DNA from: Acidimicrobiaceae bacterium
GTDB lineage: Bacteria > Actinomycetota > Acidimicrobiia > Acidimicrobiales > Aldehydirespiratoraceae
Length of the DNA: 48,975 nucleotides
Direction: 5' to 3'
Assembly: GCA_009844405.1 (NCBI GenBank)
Contig: VYBO01000142.1
Span: 1 to 48,975, forward strand
Under the pieces are notes generated by a model that made no database searches, was not told where the DNA came from, and saw nothing but the letters and a program-made list of their open reading frames with translations. Shown piece after piece: positions 8,908-19,144 of this stretch. Numbering within the stretch: the first letter of the stretch is position 1; each line of letters opens with the position of its first letter. The position numbers were made by a program, and so were the translations under genes.

Positions 8908-9690
8908 TCACGCCGGCCTCCTGGCCGCGAAATGCCAGGGCATGACGAGGCGCTCGGCAAGGACTGCGAGCGCGTAGAGGCCGATTCCCACCAGCGAGCC
9001 GGCCAGCACTGCGGCCCAGGCGTCGTCGTAGCGGGTCAGTCCGGCCGAGTTGGTGATGAGGTTGCCCAGGGCGTCCTGGCGGCCGCCGAAGTACTCGGCC
9101 ACGATGGCGGCGATCACGGCCAGCGAGGTGGCCAGCTTCAGTGCGGTGAAGAAGAACGGCATGGCGTTGGGGATGCGTACCTCCCGCATGATCCGCCACT
9201 TGCCGGCGCCGTAGGACTCCATCAGCTCGATCTGGCTCGGCTCCACCTGGGTGAGGCCCCGTGCCGTGTTGATGAAGATCGGGAAGAACACCAGCACCAC
9301 CACCACGGCCTGGTTGGAGCGGGGCGACAGGAGCCCGAACCAGGCGTTGAAGATCGGGCCCAGCGCGATGATCGGCACCGCATTGACGGCCACCGCCAGG
9401 GGAGTGAGCGTCTCGTTGGCGGCCCGGGAGGCGGTGACGAGCAGAGCCAAGGCCGCTCCCACCACCACGCCGGCCAGCAGGCCGGTGACGATGATGAAGC
9501 CGGTGACCCCGGTGGCGGTGATGATGGCGTCGAAGTTCTCCGCCACTGCGCTCCCGATCTCCGAGGGCGGCGGAAGCACGAAGCCGTCGGGGCGCAGTAC
9601 CGCCAGAACCGCCTCCCAGCCGCCGAAGATCACCACCGCAGCCACCACCGGGGGAAGCCAGGAGCGCAGCAGCGTCCTTGCTGCGGTCAC
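8908..9690 (-). CDS. ABC transporter permease (SsuC/TauC-like)
   Basis: 260 aa with BPD_transp_1-like EAA region (ELMESYGAGKWRIMREVRIPNAMPFFFTALKLA). Confidence 0.9.
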   Translation of the reverse strand: MTAARTLLRSWLPPVVAAVVIFGGWEAVLAVLRPDGFVLPPPSEIGSAVAENFDAIITATGVTGFIIVTGLLAGVVVGAALALLVTASRAANETLTPLAVAVNAVPIIALGPIFNAWFGLLSPRSNQAVVVVLVFFPIFINTARGLTQVEPSQIELMESYGAGKWRIMREVRIPNAMPFFFTALKLATSLAVIAAIVAEYFGGRQDALGNLITNSAGLTRYDDAWAAVLAGSLVGIGLYALAVLAERLVMPWHFAARRPA

Positions 9691-9738
9691 GGCTGTACCG
9701 GGTCCTTGTTCGAGGCGGGAACGGCTGCGGTCACGCTG

Positions 9739-10536
9739 CTAATGGCCTCCCCGCAGCGCGTCGCGCACCGCGGTGACGTTGCTGAAGAAGGCGGGATCGT
9801 CCCGGGTGGCGTCGGTGCGCGGGCCCAGATCGTTGTCGATCACGGCCGCGATCCGGCCCGGGCGGGGCGACATGACCGCCACCTCGGTGGACAGGAACAC
9901 CGCCTCACCTATGGAGTGGGTGACGAACACGACGGTGATCCGAGTCTCCGAACAGATGCGCAGGAGCTCGTTCTGCATGTGCTCGCGGGTCATCTCGTCG
10001 AGCGCGCCGAACGGCTCGTCCATCAGCAACAGCTGCGGGTGGAACGACATGGCCCGGGCGATGGCGATGCGCTGCTGCATGCCCCCGGAGAGCTCGGCGG
10101 GATGATGACGGGCGAACTCGGTGAGCTTGACCAGCTCGAGCATCTCCGCGGACCGCCGGCGCCGGTCGGCTGCCTTCCAGCCCATCAGCTCGAGCGGCAG
10201 CTCGATGTTGCGTGAGACGTTGCGCCAGTCGAACAGCCCCGCCCGCTGGAACACCATGGAATAGTCCCGGTCGAGGCGGGCCGCGTCGGCAGTCTTGCCG
10301 TTGACGAGGACGGTGCCGTCGCTGGGGTCGACGAGCGCCGCGATGAGACGCAGCAGGGTGCTCTTGCCGCAGCCCGAGGGGCCGATGAGGGTGACGAAGT
10401 CGCCCTGGTCGATGTGAAGGTCGATGTCTTCGAGGGCCTTCACCTCGTTGTGGCGCCCGGGATTGAAGATCTTGGACGCGCCGCGGATCTCGACGGCCGG
10501 AGCCTGGTCGTTCATGTCGGGTCCTGCGTCGCTCAT
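9739..10536 (-). CDS. ABC transporter ATP-binding protein (SsuB/TauB-like)
   Basis: Walker A GPSGCGKST, signature LSGGMQQR, Walker B LLLMDEPFGALD; ATGA overlap with upstream permease favours start at 10536. Confidence 0.93.
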   Translation of the reverse strand: MSDAGPDMNDQAPAVEIRGASKIFNPGRHNEVKALEDIDLHIDQGDFVTLIGPSGCGKSTLLRLIAALVDPSDGTVLVNGKTADAARLDRDYSMVFQRAGLFDWRNVSRNIELPLELMGWKAADRRRRSAEMLELVKLTEFARHHPAELSGGMQQRIAIARAMSFHPQLLLMDEPFGALDEMTREHMQNELLRICSETRITVVFVTHSIGEAVFLSTEVAVMSPRPGRIAAVIDNDLGPRTDATRDDPAFFSNVTAVRDALRGGH

Positions 10537-11552
10537 GTCACGGTCTCGCGACCCTTGCGACCGACCAGTCCGTACTCGATCGTCGAGATCACCGCGAACA
10601 CGAAGATCCCCAGAGCGGCCGCGCCCAGCACCGCCACGTACAGGCGCTCCGGGCCGGTGGTGTAGCGCTGGGCCTCCAGCAGCACCCGGCGGCCCAGGCC
10701 TCCCTTGACCCCGGCGGAGATCTCTCCCACGATGGCTCCCACCACGCTGGCGGTGGCCGCGATCTTGAACGCCGCGAACAGGTACGGCAGCGAGGCCGGC
10801 AGCCGCAGGCGCCACAGGGTCTGGCCCCAGCGGGCCGCGTAGGAGTCCATCAGCTCGAGGTTCTCGGGCCGGGGTGACTGCAGGCCCCTCAAGCCGTTGA
10901 TCGTGACGGGGAAGAACGTCAGGTAGGTGGCGATTATCGACACCGACATCCAGTCCTGCCACTCGAAGGGCAGGAAGTCGAAGCTCTTGCGGCCCCAGAT
11001 CACGATGATGGGCGCGATGGCGATGAGCGGGATGGTCTGGCTGGCGATCACGTGGGGCACCAGAGCCCGCTCCAAGCGCCCCGATGTGGTGAGCACGACG
11101 GCGATGCTGAGGCCCACCATCACGCCGACGGCGAATCCCACGGCTGCCTCCCGCAGGGTGAAGGCGGCCTCCTTTCCGACGATCGACCAGAAGGGCTCGT
11201 CGGTGCCCCTCGGCTCCTCGAAGACCCCTGACACGATGTCGAGGACCGGGGGCATCTTCAGGTCGTCGGACTCGGGCAGGATCGAGCCGATGACCGGCCA
11301 GCCGGACTGGGCGTCGTCGATGGCCGTGCCCACCGCCTTGTAGGCGCTGTAGGCCAGACCCAGCAGGCATATGAACACGGCCAGCACGACCACCTGCCGG
11401 CCGGTCCTGCGCATGCGGGCCCGCCGCTGCTCCCGGGCGGCCTGCAGGCGCAGCAGCTGCTCGAAGACGATCGGGTCGTCGACCGCCGCCGGCGCCCCGT
11501 CAGCCGTGTCGATCTCAGTCTCAGCCGAAGCCTGGCGGGCGGGATCGATCAT
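10533..11552 (-). CDS. ABC transporter permease (second)
   Basis: 339 aa; EAA loop ELMDSYAARWGQTLWRLRLPASLPYLFAAFKIA. Confidence 0.9.
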   Translation of the reverse strand: MIDPARQASAETEIDTADGAPAAVDDPIVFEQLLRLQAAREQRRARMRRTGRQVVVLAVFICLLGLAYSAYKAVGTAIDDAQSGWPVIGSILPESDDLKMPPVLDIVSGVFEEPRGTDEPFWSIVGKEAAFTLREAAVGFAVGVMVGLSIAVVLTTSGRLERALVPHVIASQTIPLIAIAPIIVIWGRKSFDFLPFEWQDWMSVSIIATYLTFFPVTINGLRGLQSPRPENLELMDSYAARWGQTLWRLRLPASLPYLFAAFKIAATASVVGAIVGEISAGVKGGLGRRVLLEAQRYTTGPERLYVAVLGAAALGIFVFAVISTIEYGLVGRKGRETVT

Positions 11553-11594
11553 GGAATCAACAGGGCTGACCCGGTTCGGAGCTCACGGTGGGTG

Positions 11595-12596
11595 TCAGTC
11601 CTTGAGCGCGGGGATGATCCGCTGGCCGTAGGCGTTGAGCGTCTCGTCCTTCTGGTCGTGCATCAGGTAGATGGCGAACTGGTCCACACCCAGGTCGCGC
11701 AGCTCCTGAAGGCGAGCAATGTGGTTGCCGGCGTCGCCGAGGAGGCAGAAGCGGTCGATCACCTCGTCGGGCACGAAGTCGGTGTGAACGTTGCCCGCCT
11801 TGCCGTGCTCCGAGTAGTCGTAGCCCTCCCGTCCCTCGATGTAGTCGGTGAGGGCCTGGGGCACTCCGGCGCCGGTGTCGCCGTAGCGGTCCACCAGGTC
11901 GGCCACATGGTTGCCGACCATGCCGCCGAACCAGCGGACCTGGTCGCGCTGGTGGGCCAGGTCGTCTCCCACGTAGGCGGGCGCGGCCACGCACATGTAC
12001 AGCCGGTCGGGATCGCGCCCCGCCTCGGCCGCGGCCAGGCGGACGGCCGCGATGGTCCACTCGGTGATCCGGGGATCGGCGAGCTGGAGGATGAACCCGT
12101 CGGCCTGCTCACCGCAGAGCTTCAGGGCTCTTGGCCCGTAGGCGGCCATCCAGATGTCGAGTTGGCTGCCGGCGGACCACGGGAACTGCTGGCGGGTGCC
12201 GTTGTAGTCGACCTCTCGTCCTTCGACCAGGCCCTTGATCACCTTCATGGATTCGCCCAGGGTGGCCAGGCTGGTGGGAGTGTGGCCCAGCACCCGCATG
12301 GCGGAGTCGCCCCGGCCGATGCCGCAGACGGTGCGGTTGCCGAACATGTCGTTGAGGGTGGCGAACAGCGACGCGGTGACCGTCCAGTTGCGGGTGCCGG
12401 GGTTGGTGACCATCGGCCCGACCATCATGCGGTTCGTGGCCGACAGCATCTGGCTGTAGATCACGAACGGCTCCTGCCAGAGCACATGGCTGTCGAATGT
12501 CCACCCGTGGGAGAACCCGTGCGTCTCGGCTTGCCGGGCCAGGTCCACCACCCGCCATGCCGGCGGATCGGTCTGCAGGACGACGCCGAAGTCCAT
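11595..12596 (-). CDS. LLM-class (F420-dependent-type) oxidoreductase
   Basis: MDFGVVLQTDPPAWRVVDLARQAETHGFSHGWTFDSHVLWQEPFVIYSQMLSATNRMMVGPMVTNPGTRNWTVTASLFATLN typical LLM fold; between transporter and mmsA/hyd genes. Confidence 0.88.
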   Translation of the reverse strand: MDFGVVLQTDPPAWRVVDLARQAETHGFSHGWTFDSHVLWQEPFVIYSQMLSATNRMMVGPMVTNPGTRNWTVTASLFATLNDMFGNRTVCGIGRGDSAMRVLGHTPTSLATLGESMKVIKGLVEGREVDYNGTRQQFPWSAGSQLDIWMAAYGPRALKLCGEQADGFILQLADPRITEWTIAAVRLAAAEAGRDPDRLYMCVAAPAYVGDDLAHQRDQVRWFGGMVGNHVADLVDRYGDTGAGVPQALTDYIEGREGYDYSEHGKAGNVHTDFVPDEVIDRFCLLGDAGNHIARLQELRDLGVDQFAIYLMHDQKDETLNAYGQRIIPALKD

Positions 12597-12605
12597 GGCC
12601 GCGCC

Positions 12606-14093
<1,488 letters not shown>

Positions 14094-14153
14094 GTGGCGT
14101 CTCCTGTCTTGCCTTCAAGTGGTGCGGAGGGAGCGGGTCGCCGTCCCCTCCTG

Positions 14154-15563
14154 CTACATCAGGTACTGGCTCAAGCCTCTCGGCAGGTACTGGCCGTCGC
14201 CGGCCCGGCCCAGGTACTGGCCGTTGTCGATGACCTTGCGGCCCCGCGAGAACACCGCGTCGACGTGGCCGGTCACCTCGGTGCCCTCGTAGGCGGAGTG
14301 GTCCATGTTCATGTGATGGTTGTCGACGCTGATGGTCCACTGCCTGTCGGGGTCGTAGAGCACGATGTCGGCGTCGGAGCCGGCAGCGATGATCCCCTTG
14401 CGGGGGTAGAGGCCCATCATGCGGGCCGGGGTAGTGGCGCACAGCTCCACCCAGCGGGCCAGGCCGATCTCGCCCGTGACCACGCCCTGGTAGATCATGT
14501 CCATGCGGTGCTCGACGCCGCCGATGCCGTTGGGGATGGCCCGGAAGTCGTTCAGGCCCAACTCCTTCTGCTCCTTCATGCAGAACGGGCAGTGATCGGT
14601 GGACACCACCGCCAGGTCGTTGGTGCGCAGCCCCCTCCAAAGGTCGTCCTGGTGGCCCTCGGCCCGCGACCGGAGCGGCGTGGAGCACACATAGGCGGCG
14701 CCCTCGAAGCCGGGACGGTCGAGATGCTCCTCCAGGCTGAAGTGCAGGTACTGCGGGCAGGTCTCCGCGAAGACGTTCATGCCGGCGTCGCGGGCCATGG
14801 CCACCTGCTCGAGCGCCTCGGAGGCCGAGAGGTGGACGATGTAGAGAGGCGCCGCCCCGACCTTGGCCAGCTGGATGGCCCGGTGGGTGGCCTCGGACTC
14901 CAGTTCCTTGCGGCGCACGTAGCCGTGGGTGACCGGGCTGATCTCGCCGCGCCCGAAGGCCTGTTCGGCCAGCACGTCGATGGCGAGGCCGTTCTCGGCG
15001 TGCATCATGATGAGCGCGCCGTTGCCTGCGGCCTGCTGCATGGCCCGCAGGATCTGGCCGTCGTCGGCGAGGAACACGCCCGGATAGGCCATGAACAGCT
15101 TGAAGCTGGTGATGCCCTCGTCGACCAGCAGGTCCATCTCCTTGAGCGAGTCGTTGTCGACTCCACCGATGACCATGTGGAAGCCGTAGTCGATGGCGCA
15201 GTTGCCCTCGGCCTTGGCCAGCCAGGCGTCGAGGCACTCCCGCACGTTCTCGCCGGTCTTCTGCACCGCGAAGTCCACGATGGTGGTGGTGCCGCCCCAG
15301 GCCGCGGCCCGGGTGCCCGTCTCGAAGGTGTCGGAGGCGAACGTCCCGCCGAAGGGCAGCTCCATGTGGGTGTGGACGTCGACGCCGCCGGGCACCACGA
15401 GCCGGCCGGTGGCGTCGACGACCTCCGCGCCCTGCTCGGCCGCGACCGCGATGTCGCTGCCGGGGCGCAGGACCGCAGCGATCTGCTCGCCGTCGATCAG
15501 CACCTCGGCCGGATCCGCGCCGGTCGAGCTGACGACGGTGCCTCCCTTGATGAGCGTTGCCAT
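14154..15563 (-). CDS. Dihydropyrimidinase / D-hydantoinase
   Basis: 469 aa; VVPGGVDVHTHMELPFGG, metal-binding amidohydrolase motifs, STDHCPFCMKEQKELG. Confidence 0.92.
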   Translation of the reverse strand: MATLIKGGTVVSSTGADPAEVLIDGEQIAAVLRPGSDIAVAAEQGAEVVDATGRLVVPGGVDVHTHMELPFGGTFASDTFETGTRAAAWGGTTTIVDFAVQKTGENVRECLDAWLAKAEGNCAIDYGFHMVIGGVDNDSLKEMDLLVDEGITSFKLFMAYPGVFLADDGQILRAMQQAAGNGALIMMHAENGLAIDVLAEQAFGRGEISPVTHGYVRRKELESEATHRAIQLAKVGAAPLYIVHLSASEALEQVAMARDAGMNVFAETCPQYLHFSLEEHLDRPGFEGAAYVCSTPLRSRAEGHQDDLWRGLRTNDLAVVSTDHCPFCMKEQKELGLNDFRAIPNGIGGVEHRMDMIYQGVVTGEIGLARWVELCATTPARMMGLYPRKGIIAAGSDADIVLYDPDRQWTISVDNHHMNMDHSAYEGTEVTGHVDAVFSRGRKVIDNGQYLGRAGDGQYLPRGLSQYLM

Positions 15564-15613
15564 CTCTGTCTCCTTCCGGTGCCTCCGGCTGTTCGAACTG
15601 CCGGCCAGTCAGG

Positions 15614-16456
15614 TCATGGAGCGGTCAGGGGGCCGTAGACGTCGGGTCGGCGATCCCGGTAGAAGGCCCACTGGGACCGGACCTCCTCGATCTGGTCGAG
15701 GTCGAGGTCGCGCACCACCAGCTCCTCGGTCACCTCCGAGGCGGTGCCGTCAACGAACTGCCCTCTCGGGTTGGCGAAGTACGAGGTGCCGTAGAAGTCG
15801 TTGTCGCCCAGCGGCTCGACCCCCACCCGGTTGATGGCCCCGACGAAGTACATGTTGGCCACCGCGGCCGAGGTCTGCTCCAGCTGCCAGAGGTACGCGG
15901 AGAGGCCGCGGCTGGTGGCCGACGGGTTGAACACGATCTCCGCGCCGGCCAGCCCCAGGGCCCGCCAGCCCTCAGGGAAGTGGCGGTCATAGCAGATGTA
16001 CACCCCGACCGTGCCGACCGCGGTCTCGAACACCGGGTAGCCGAGGTTGCCGGGACGGAAGTAGAACTTCTCCCAGAACCCCTTGACCTGGGGAATGTGG
16101 GTCTTGCGGTACTTGCCCAGGTAGCTGCCGTCGGCGTCGATGACGGCCGCGGTGTTGTACAGGAACCCGGCCTTCTCGTGCTCGTACATGGGCAGCACCA
16201 GCACCATCTCGTGCTTGGCCGCCAGCTCCTGGAACCGCTTGGTGGTGGGACCGTCCGGTATGGCCTCGGCGTAGGAGTAGAACTCGGTGTCCTGCACCTG
16301 GCAGAAGTAGGGGCCGTAGAACAGCTCCTGGAAGCACATGGCCTGAGCGCCGGCCGAGGCCGCCTCGGCGACGTACTTCTCGTGGAGCTCGATCATCGAC
16401 TCCTTGTCGCCGGTCCAGGCCACCTGGACAATTGCCGAAGTAACCGTACGTGCCAT
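15614..16456 (-). CDS. Nitrilase-superfamily N-carbamoyl-beta-alanine/beta-ureidopropionase-like hydrolase
   Basis: CFQELFYGPYFC, KYRKTHIP, VGVYICYDRHFPEGWRALGLAGAEIVFNPSA (E-K-C triad). Confidence 0.9.
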   Translation of the reverse strand: MARTVTSAIVQVAWTGDKESMIELHEKYVAEAASAGAQAMCFQELFYGPYFCQVQDTEFYSYAEAIPDGPTTKRFQELAAKHEMVLVLPMYEHEKAGFLYNTAAVIDADGSYLGKYRKTHIPQVKGFWEKFYFRPGNLGYPVFETAVGTVGVYICYDRHFPEGWRALGLAGAEIVFNPSATSRGLSAYLWQLEQTSAAVANMYFVGAINRVGVEPLGDNDFYGTSYFANPRGQFVDGTASEVTEELVVRDLDLDQIEEVRSQWAFYRDRRPDVYGPLTAP

Positions 16457-16534
16457 GTGTGCCCTCCCTGATCCCACCGGATGCCCGTTCCGGCTCCTAG
16501 GGAAAGGGCGATCTTAGCGGACCTCCCGCCCGCG

Positions 16535-17050
16535 TCAATGGTGAGAGCCGCGGCGCGAGGAGATGACTCCGGTGTCGAATCCGGACAGGTGCAGACCGCC
16601 GTGGAAGCGGGCGTGCTCGATCTTCAGGCACCGGTCCATCACCACGTCGAGCCCGGCCGCGACGCAGCGCTGCGCGGCCTCGGGGCTCCACAGCCCGAGC
16701 TGCGCCCAGAAGACCGGCGCGCCCACGGCGATGGTCTCGTCCGCGACGGGGGGCAGATCCTCGGCGCGGCGGAACACGTCCACGATGTCGGGGGTGACCG
16801 GCAGGTCCGCGAGCGACGCGTAGACCCGGCGGCCGAGGATCTCGGTGCCGGCCGACCGGGGGTTCACCGGGTACACCTCGAAGTCGGTGGACGACGACAG
16901 CAGGTAGGTGAGGACGAAGTAGCTGGCCCGGGCCAGGTTGGCCGAGGCGCCGACGACCGCCACCGAGCGGGACCGGTTCAGGATGCGCTGGCGCTCCAGC
17001 GCGGTCGGCGGCGTCCAGCCCGCGACGGGCGGATGATCAGCCTCAGCCAC
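16535..17050 (-). CDS. CoA-binding (YccU-like) domain protein
   Basis: 171 aa; RSVAVVGASANLARASYFVLTYLLSSSTDFEVYPVNPR, Rossmann CoA-binding. Confidence 0.85.
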   Translation of the reverse strand: MAEADHPPVAGWTPPTALERQRILNRSRSVAVVGASANLARASYFVLTYLLSSSTDFEVYPVNPRSAGTEILGRRVYASLADLPVTPDIVDVFRRAEDLPPVADETIAVGAPVFWAQLGLWSPEAAQRCVAAGLDVVMDRCLKIEHARFHGGLHLSGFDTGVISSRRGSHH

Positions 17051-17061
17051 GGGTCCTCCGG

Positions 17062-17109
17062 GAATCGGCAGCGGTGAGTGCTCGAATGGGCGTCCTGGGC
17101 TGCCAATTC
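17062..17109. repeat. Diverged copy of the GAATTGGCAGC palindrome (GAATCGGCAGC-N26-GCTGCCAATTC)
   Basis: Arms identical to the paaB-paaC element except one base; 48 bp; intergenic. Confidence 0.8.
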
Positions 17110-17121
17110 GGCTGGGAGCGC

Positions 17122-18420
17122 TCAGCCATCGGCGTCCTTGGTGGCCGCGGTCAAGGCCTGGTCGAGGTCCCAGATGATGTCGTCGACGTCCTCCAGCCCG
17201 ACCGATATGCGCACCATGTCAGGCGACACGCCTCCCGCCTCCAGCTCTTCGTCGGAGAGCTGCTGATGGGTCGTGGAGGCCGGATGGATGACGAGGGTCT
17301 TGGCGTCGCCCACGTTGGCCAGATGCGACACCATCTGCAGCGACTCGATGAAGCGGGCCCCGGCGGCGCGCCCGCCCACCACCCCGAAGGTGAAGATGGC
17401 GCCCGGCCCCTTGGGCAGGTAGCGGTCTGCCAGGTCGTGCTGCGGATGGTCGGGCAGGCCCGCCCACAGCACCCACGCCACCCGGTCGTCGGCGTCCAGC
17501 CGCTCGGCCACCGCCCGGGCGTTGGCGACGTGGGCGTCCATGCGCAACGGCAGCGTCTCGATCCCCTGCAGCAGCAGGAAGGCGTTGAACGGGGACAGGC
17601 AGGCCCCCACGTCTCGCAGTTGCTCGGCCCTCACCTTGGTGCAGAAGGCGTACTCGCCGAAGTTGTCCCACCAGCGCAGCTCGTTGTAGCTCGGGATCCG
17701 ATCGACCATGTGCGGGAACCGGCCCGAGTCCCAGTCGAAGCGTCCCGCTTCCACGATCACCCCGCCGATGGAGGTTCCGTGGCCGCCCAGGAACTTGGTG
17801 GCCGAGTGCAGGGCGATGTCGGCGCCGTGGTCCATCGGGCGGCACAGGTACGGCGTGGCGAAGGTGGAGTCCACCGCCAGCGGCAGGCGGTGGGCTTGGG
17901 CGACGTCGGCCAGGGCGGCGAGGTCGGCCACCGCCCCGGAGGGGTTGGCGATGATCTCGGTGTACAGCAGCTTGGTGTCATCGCGCACGGCGGCGGCGAA
18001 GGCGCCGGGGTCGGTCCCGTCCACGAACGTGGTGTCGATGCCGAGGCGTCGCAGCGTCACGTCGAGCAGGGTGTAGGTGCCGCCGTAGAGGCCGGCCGCG
18101 GCCACGATGTGGTCGCCGGCCGAGGCCAGCGCGGTGACGGTGAGGAACTCGGCGGCCTGGCCGCTGGAGGTGGCCACCGCCCCGATGCCACCCTCGAGGC
18201 TGGCCATGCGCTCCTCGAAGGCCGCGTTGGTCGGGTTGGAGATGCGGGTGTAGAACGGGCCGTACTTCTGGAGCGCGAAGAGGTCGGCTGCATCCGCGGT
18301 GTCCTCGAACACGAAGCTCGTCGACTGGTAGATGGGCACCGCCCTGGCGCCCGTGGCGGGGTCGGGCTGGCCGCCTGCGTGAAGGGCCCGGGTGCGGAAA
18401 CCCCAATTCCGGTCTTCCAT
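17122..18420 (-). CDS. metY: O-acetylhomoserine aminocarboxypropyltransferase / cysteine synthase family
   Basis: 432 aa PLP enzyme; [50 protein letters not shown]. Confidence 0.92.
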   Translation of the reverse strand: MEDRNWGFRTRALHAGGQPDPATGARAVPIYQSTSFVFEDTADAADLFALQKYGPFYTRISNPTNAAFEERMASLEGGIGAVATSSGQAAEFLTVTALASAGDHIVAAAGLYGGTYTLLDVTLRRLGIDTTFVDGTDPGAFAAAVRDDTKLLYTEIIANPSGAVADLAALADVAQAHRLPLAVDSTFATPYLCRPMDHGADIALHSATKFLGGHGTSIGGVIVEAGRFDWDSGRFPHMVDRIPSYNELRWWDNFGEYAFCTKVRAEQLRDVGACLSPFNAFLLLQGIETLPLRMDAHVANARAVAERLDADDRVAWVLWAGLPDHPQHDLADRYLPKGPGAIFTFGVVGGRAAGARFIESLQMVSHLANVGDAKTLVIHPASTTHQQLSDEELEAGGVSPDMVRISVGLEDVDDIIWDLDQALTAATKDADG

Positions 18421-18500
18421 GCCTTGACGATACTCATCCCGGCCGGCGGACCCCCCGGCCGGCGGACCCCCGGCCTGGCGCGGCGGTACGGTTCGGAGTT

Positions 18501-18995
18501 GTGGGCTCGTTCACTCCCGAGACGATCGCATTCGATTCAAGCGAGATCGATGCAGTCGTTCGTGAGATGAAGACTCTTGCGGATCGGGGCGATGGCTTGG
18601 GTTGGATCAACGTCGGTCCGGGCCTGCGGGACGACCAGATCGATCGACTGCCGGCGTCGACGGTGCTGGGCCGGTGGTTCTCCGGGCGGGGGCCGGCGGT
18701 GCCGATGGCGACCTGGACCCCGCCGCGGGAAGGCCAGGCCGGACTTGTGCCGACGATCGGCGTGGAGCATGGTGCGGGGCCGAAGGCGCTGGACCGGCTC
18801 CGCGACGCCGGGGCGCCGCTGCCGGCGGGGTGGCGCAAGGTTCAGGACCACGCCAAGCACGGCATTGTTGCTCACCCACCGCCGAGCGCGTCGCATGCCG
18901 ACGTATTGCGCTGGCTGCTGTCAGCTTGCTGGGCGCTGTGCCCGATCGAGATCGAGGACCACTGGCTGGCCGAGGTCCACCGGCCGCGCGCCTGA
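18501..18995 (+). CDS. Hypothetical protein
   Basis: 164-aa ORF with plausible codon usage; no recognised family. Confidence 0.5.
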   Translation: MGSFTPETIAFDSSEIDAVVREMKTLADRGDGLGWINVGPGLRDDQIDRLPASTVLGRWFSGRGPAVPMATWTPPREGQAGLVPTIGVEHGAGPKALDRLRDAGAPLPAGWRKVQDHAKHGIVAHPPPSASHADVLRWLLSACWALCPIEIEDHWLAEVHRPRA

Positions 18996-19144
18996 GTTCG
19001 TGCCCGTGTCCGCCTTCACGAGGCCGTGCGTTCGTGCCTGCGCCCTCTCCGTCCGGCCAGCCGCGCCCTTTGCGCCGGCTTCCACCGGTGCGGTCAACAT
19101 TGAAATGCCATGCACTGTCATAGCGATACGTTACAGTCGGGCTG

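Noticed and set aside
18430-18480. Tandem GGCCGGCGGACCCCC motif upstream of metY
   Set aside because: Short low-complexity GC repeat, two units only, no supporting context.
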